Program-made: the position numbers and the translations under genes
NCBI GenBank assembly: GCA_031264425.1
Contig: JAISDY010000132.1
Span: 1-6,868 of the forward strand
Length of the DNA stretch: 6,868 nt
Direction: 5' to 3'
Source: Endomicrobium sp.
GTDB lineage: Bacteria; Elusimicrobiota; Endomicrobiia; Endomicrobiales; Endomicrobiaceae
Part shown: piece by piece, positions 6,565 to 6,868 of the stretch
Layout: each line of letters starts with the position of its first letter
How positions within the stretch are numbered: the first letter of the stretch is position 1
The notes under the pieces: model-generated
What the model was told of the DNA's origin: nothing
The model's database searches: none
Seen by the model: the letters and a program-made list of their open reading frames with translations, nothing else

Positions 6565-6593
6565 ATAATATATTAAATATCGTCTTATATCAA
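6565..6593 (-). promoter_or_regulatory. Sigma-70-type promoter of the minus-strand exported gene
   Basis: On the minus strand, TTGATA (6593-6588) is followed after exactly 17 bases by TATTAT (6570-6565), one mismatch from TATAAT. Transcription would start near 6558 and leave a leader of roughly 30 bases before the GTG at 6526, with an AGGGGA ribosome binding site at 6537-6532. Confidence 0.65.
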
Positions 6594-6616
6594 TATATTT
6601 AAGATCAACTTAAATT

Positions 6617-6646
6617 AAAAAACAGCAGGTAGTGTCTGCTATTTTT
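6617..6646. terminator. Terminator-like hairpin
   Basis: AGCAG at 6624-6628 pairs with CTGCT at 6636-6640 around a 7-base loop. After one mismatch the flanking A run (6617-6622) can pair with the T run (6642-6646). Either strand therefore ends in a T run, and the minus strand has the longer one. The stem is short. It could end a minus-strand transcript entering from the right, just before the promoter of the exported gene. Confidence 0.45.
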
Positions 6647-6868
6647 CAAAATTTCTAATTTACAGAGGCAACAGAGCAAAAGATTGTGAAGCTGATTAAG
6701 CAATACAAAGAATATTGGATAACATATCTGTTAAAAATATAAGGTGCAAAATTTTACAAGAAGTTCACATATGGTTACTTTTTAAAACCTAAAAAATGCT
6801 AAAAATCTAAAGCTATATTTTTATGTAGGAAAAAGTTGTTAAGCATAAAAATAAAGAATGGAAAAGTT
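6647..6868. other. AT-rich end region with no supportable gene
   Basis: All frames are cut into short pieces. The only stretch with protein-like composition is 6659-6742 on the plus strand, 27 codons containing QKIVKLIKQYKEYWITYLLK. It has no start codon near a ribosome binding site and no recognisable domain. It may be a fragment of a decayed gene or chance. A short run of CTAAAAA-type repeats occurs around 6788-6812. Confidence 0.4.

Noticed and set aside
6659..6742. 27-codon plus-strand stretch with a basic helix-like sequence, considered as a transposase or restriction-gene remnant
   Set aside because: Too short, with no start and no diagnostic motif; no terminal inverted repeats or target duplications were found around it.
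6600..6868. CRISPR array or tandem repeat at the right end
   Set aside because: Only short A-rich CTAAAAA-type repeats are present, with no regular repeat and spacer structure anywhere in the window.

Overview
The window is AT-rich bacterial DNA. A compact, intact housekeeping operon sits in the middle, with broken accessory genes on both sides. The autotransporter style (very Gly/Lys/Glu/Arg-rich, encoded almost entirely by purines), the order der-plsY-gpsA-HU-MerR, and the density of single-base frameshifts confined to non-essential genes suggest a Gram-negative, genome-reducing bacterium. My best guess is the Endomicrobium/Elusimicrobium lineage (Elusimicrobiota), possibly an intracellular protist symbiont. 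This assignment is inferred from gene content and style, not from any search.

Left flank (1-2177). The 3' part of an outer-membrane autotransporter-like gene enters from beyond the left edge. It is broken by at least two one-base insertions (near 427 and in the G run at 1346-1351) but can still be read through to its C-terminal beta-barrel strand. Next comes a small exported protein gene with an excellent ribosome binding site and a textbook signal peptide, broken by an apparent one-base deletion near 1651. Its hydrophobic mature part vaguely recalls TrbC/VirB2 pilins. A 14-bp perfect hairpin follows it, then about 300 bases without a credible gene. That gap holds a long imperfect inverted repeat, a canonical terminator and a -10 box for the operon that follows.

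Core operon (2178-5743, + strand). der (ribosome-assembly GTPase), plsY and gpsA (the first two steps of phospholipid synthesis from the glycerol-3-phosphate side), an HU/IHF-type DNA-bending protein and a small MerR-type regulator are packed with gaps of 0-10 bases or with overlapping start and stop codons. All five are full length with their key motifs. PlsY and GpsA act in sequence: GpsA makes sn-glycerol-3-phosphate from DHAP, and PlsY acylates it.

Right flank (5744-6868). A tRNA-Pro (anticodon GGG, C1-G72 acceptor pair, no encoded CCA) is followed by a strong terminator that is symmetric enough to work in both directions. Convergent to it, on the minus strand, is a small exported helical protein gene of unknown function. 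Its promoter, ribosome binding site, signal peptide and terminator look intact, but the reading frame is broken twice. A further weak terminator-like hairpin and about 220 bases of AT-rich DNA with no supportable gene end the window.

I do not see a convincing new multi-gene system here. The most distinctive biology is selective decay of surface and exported genes around a preserved core.
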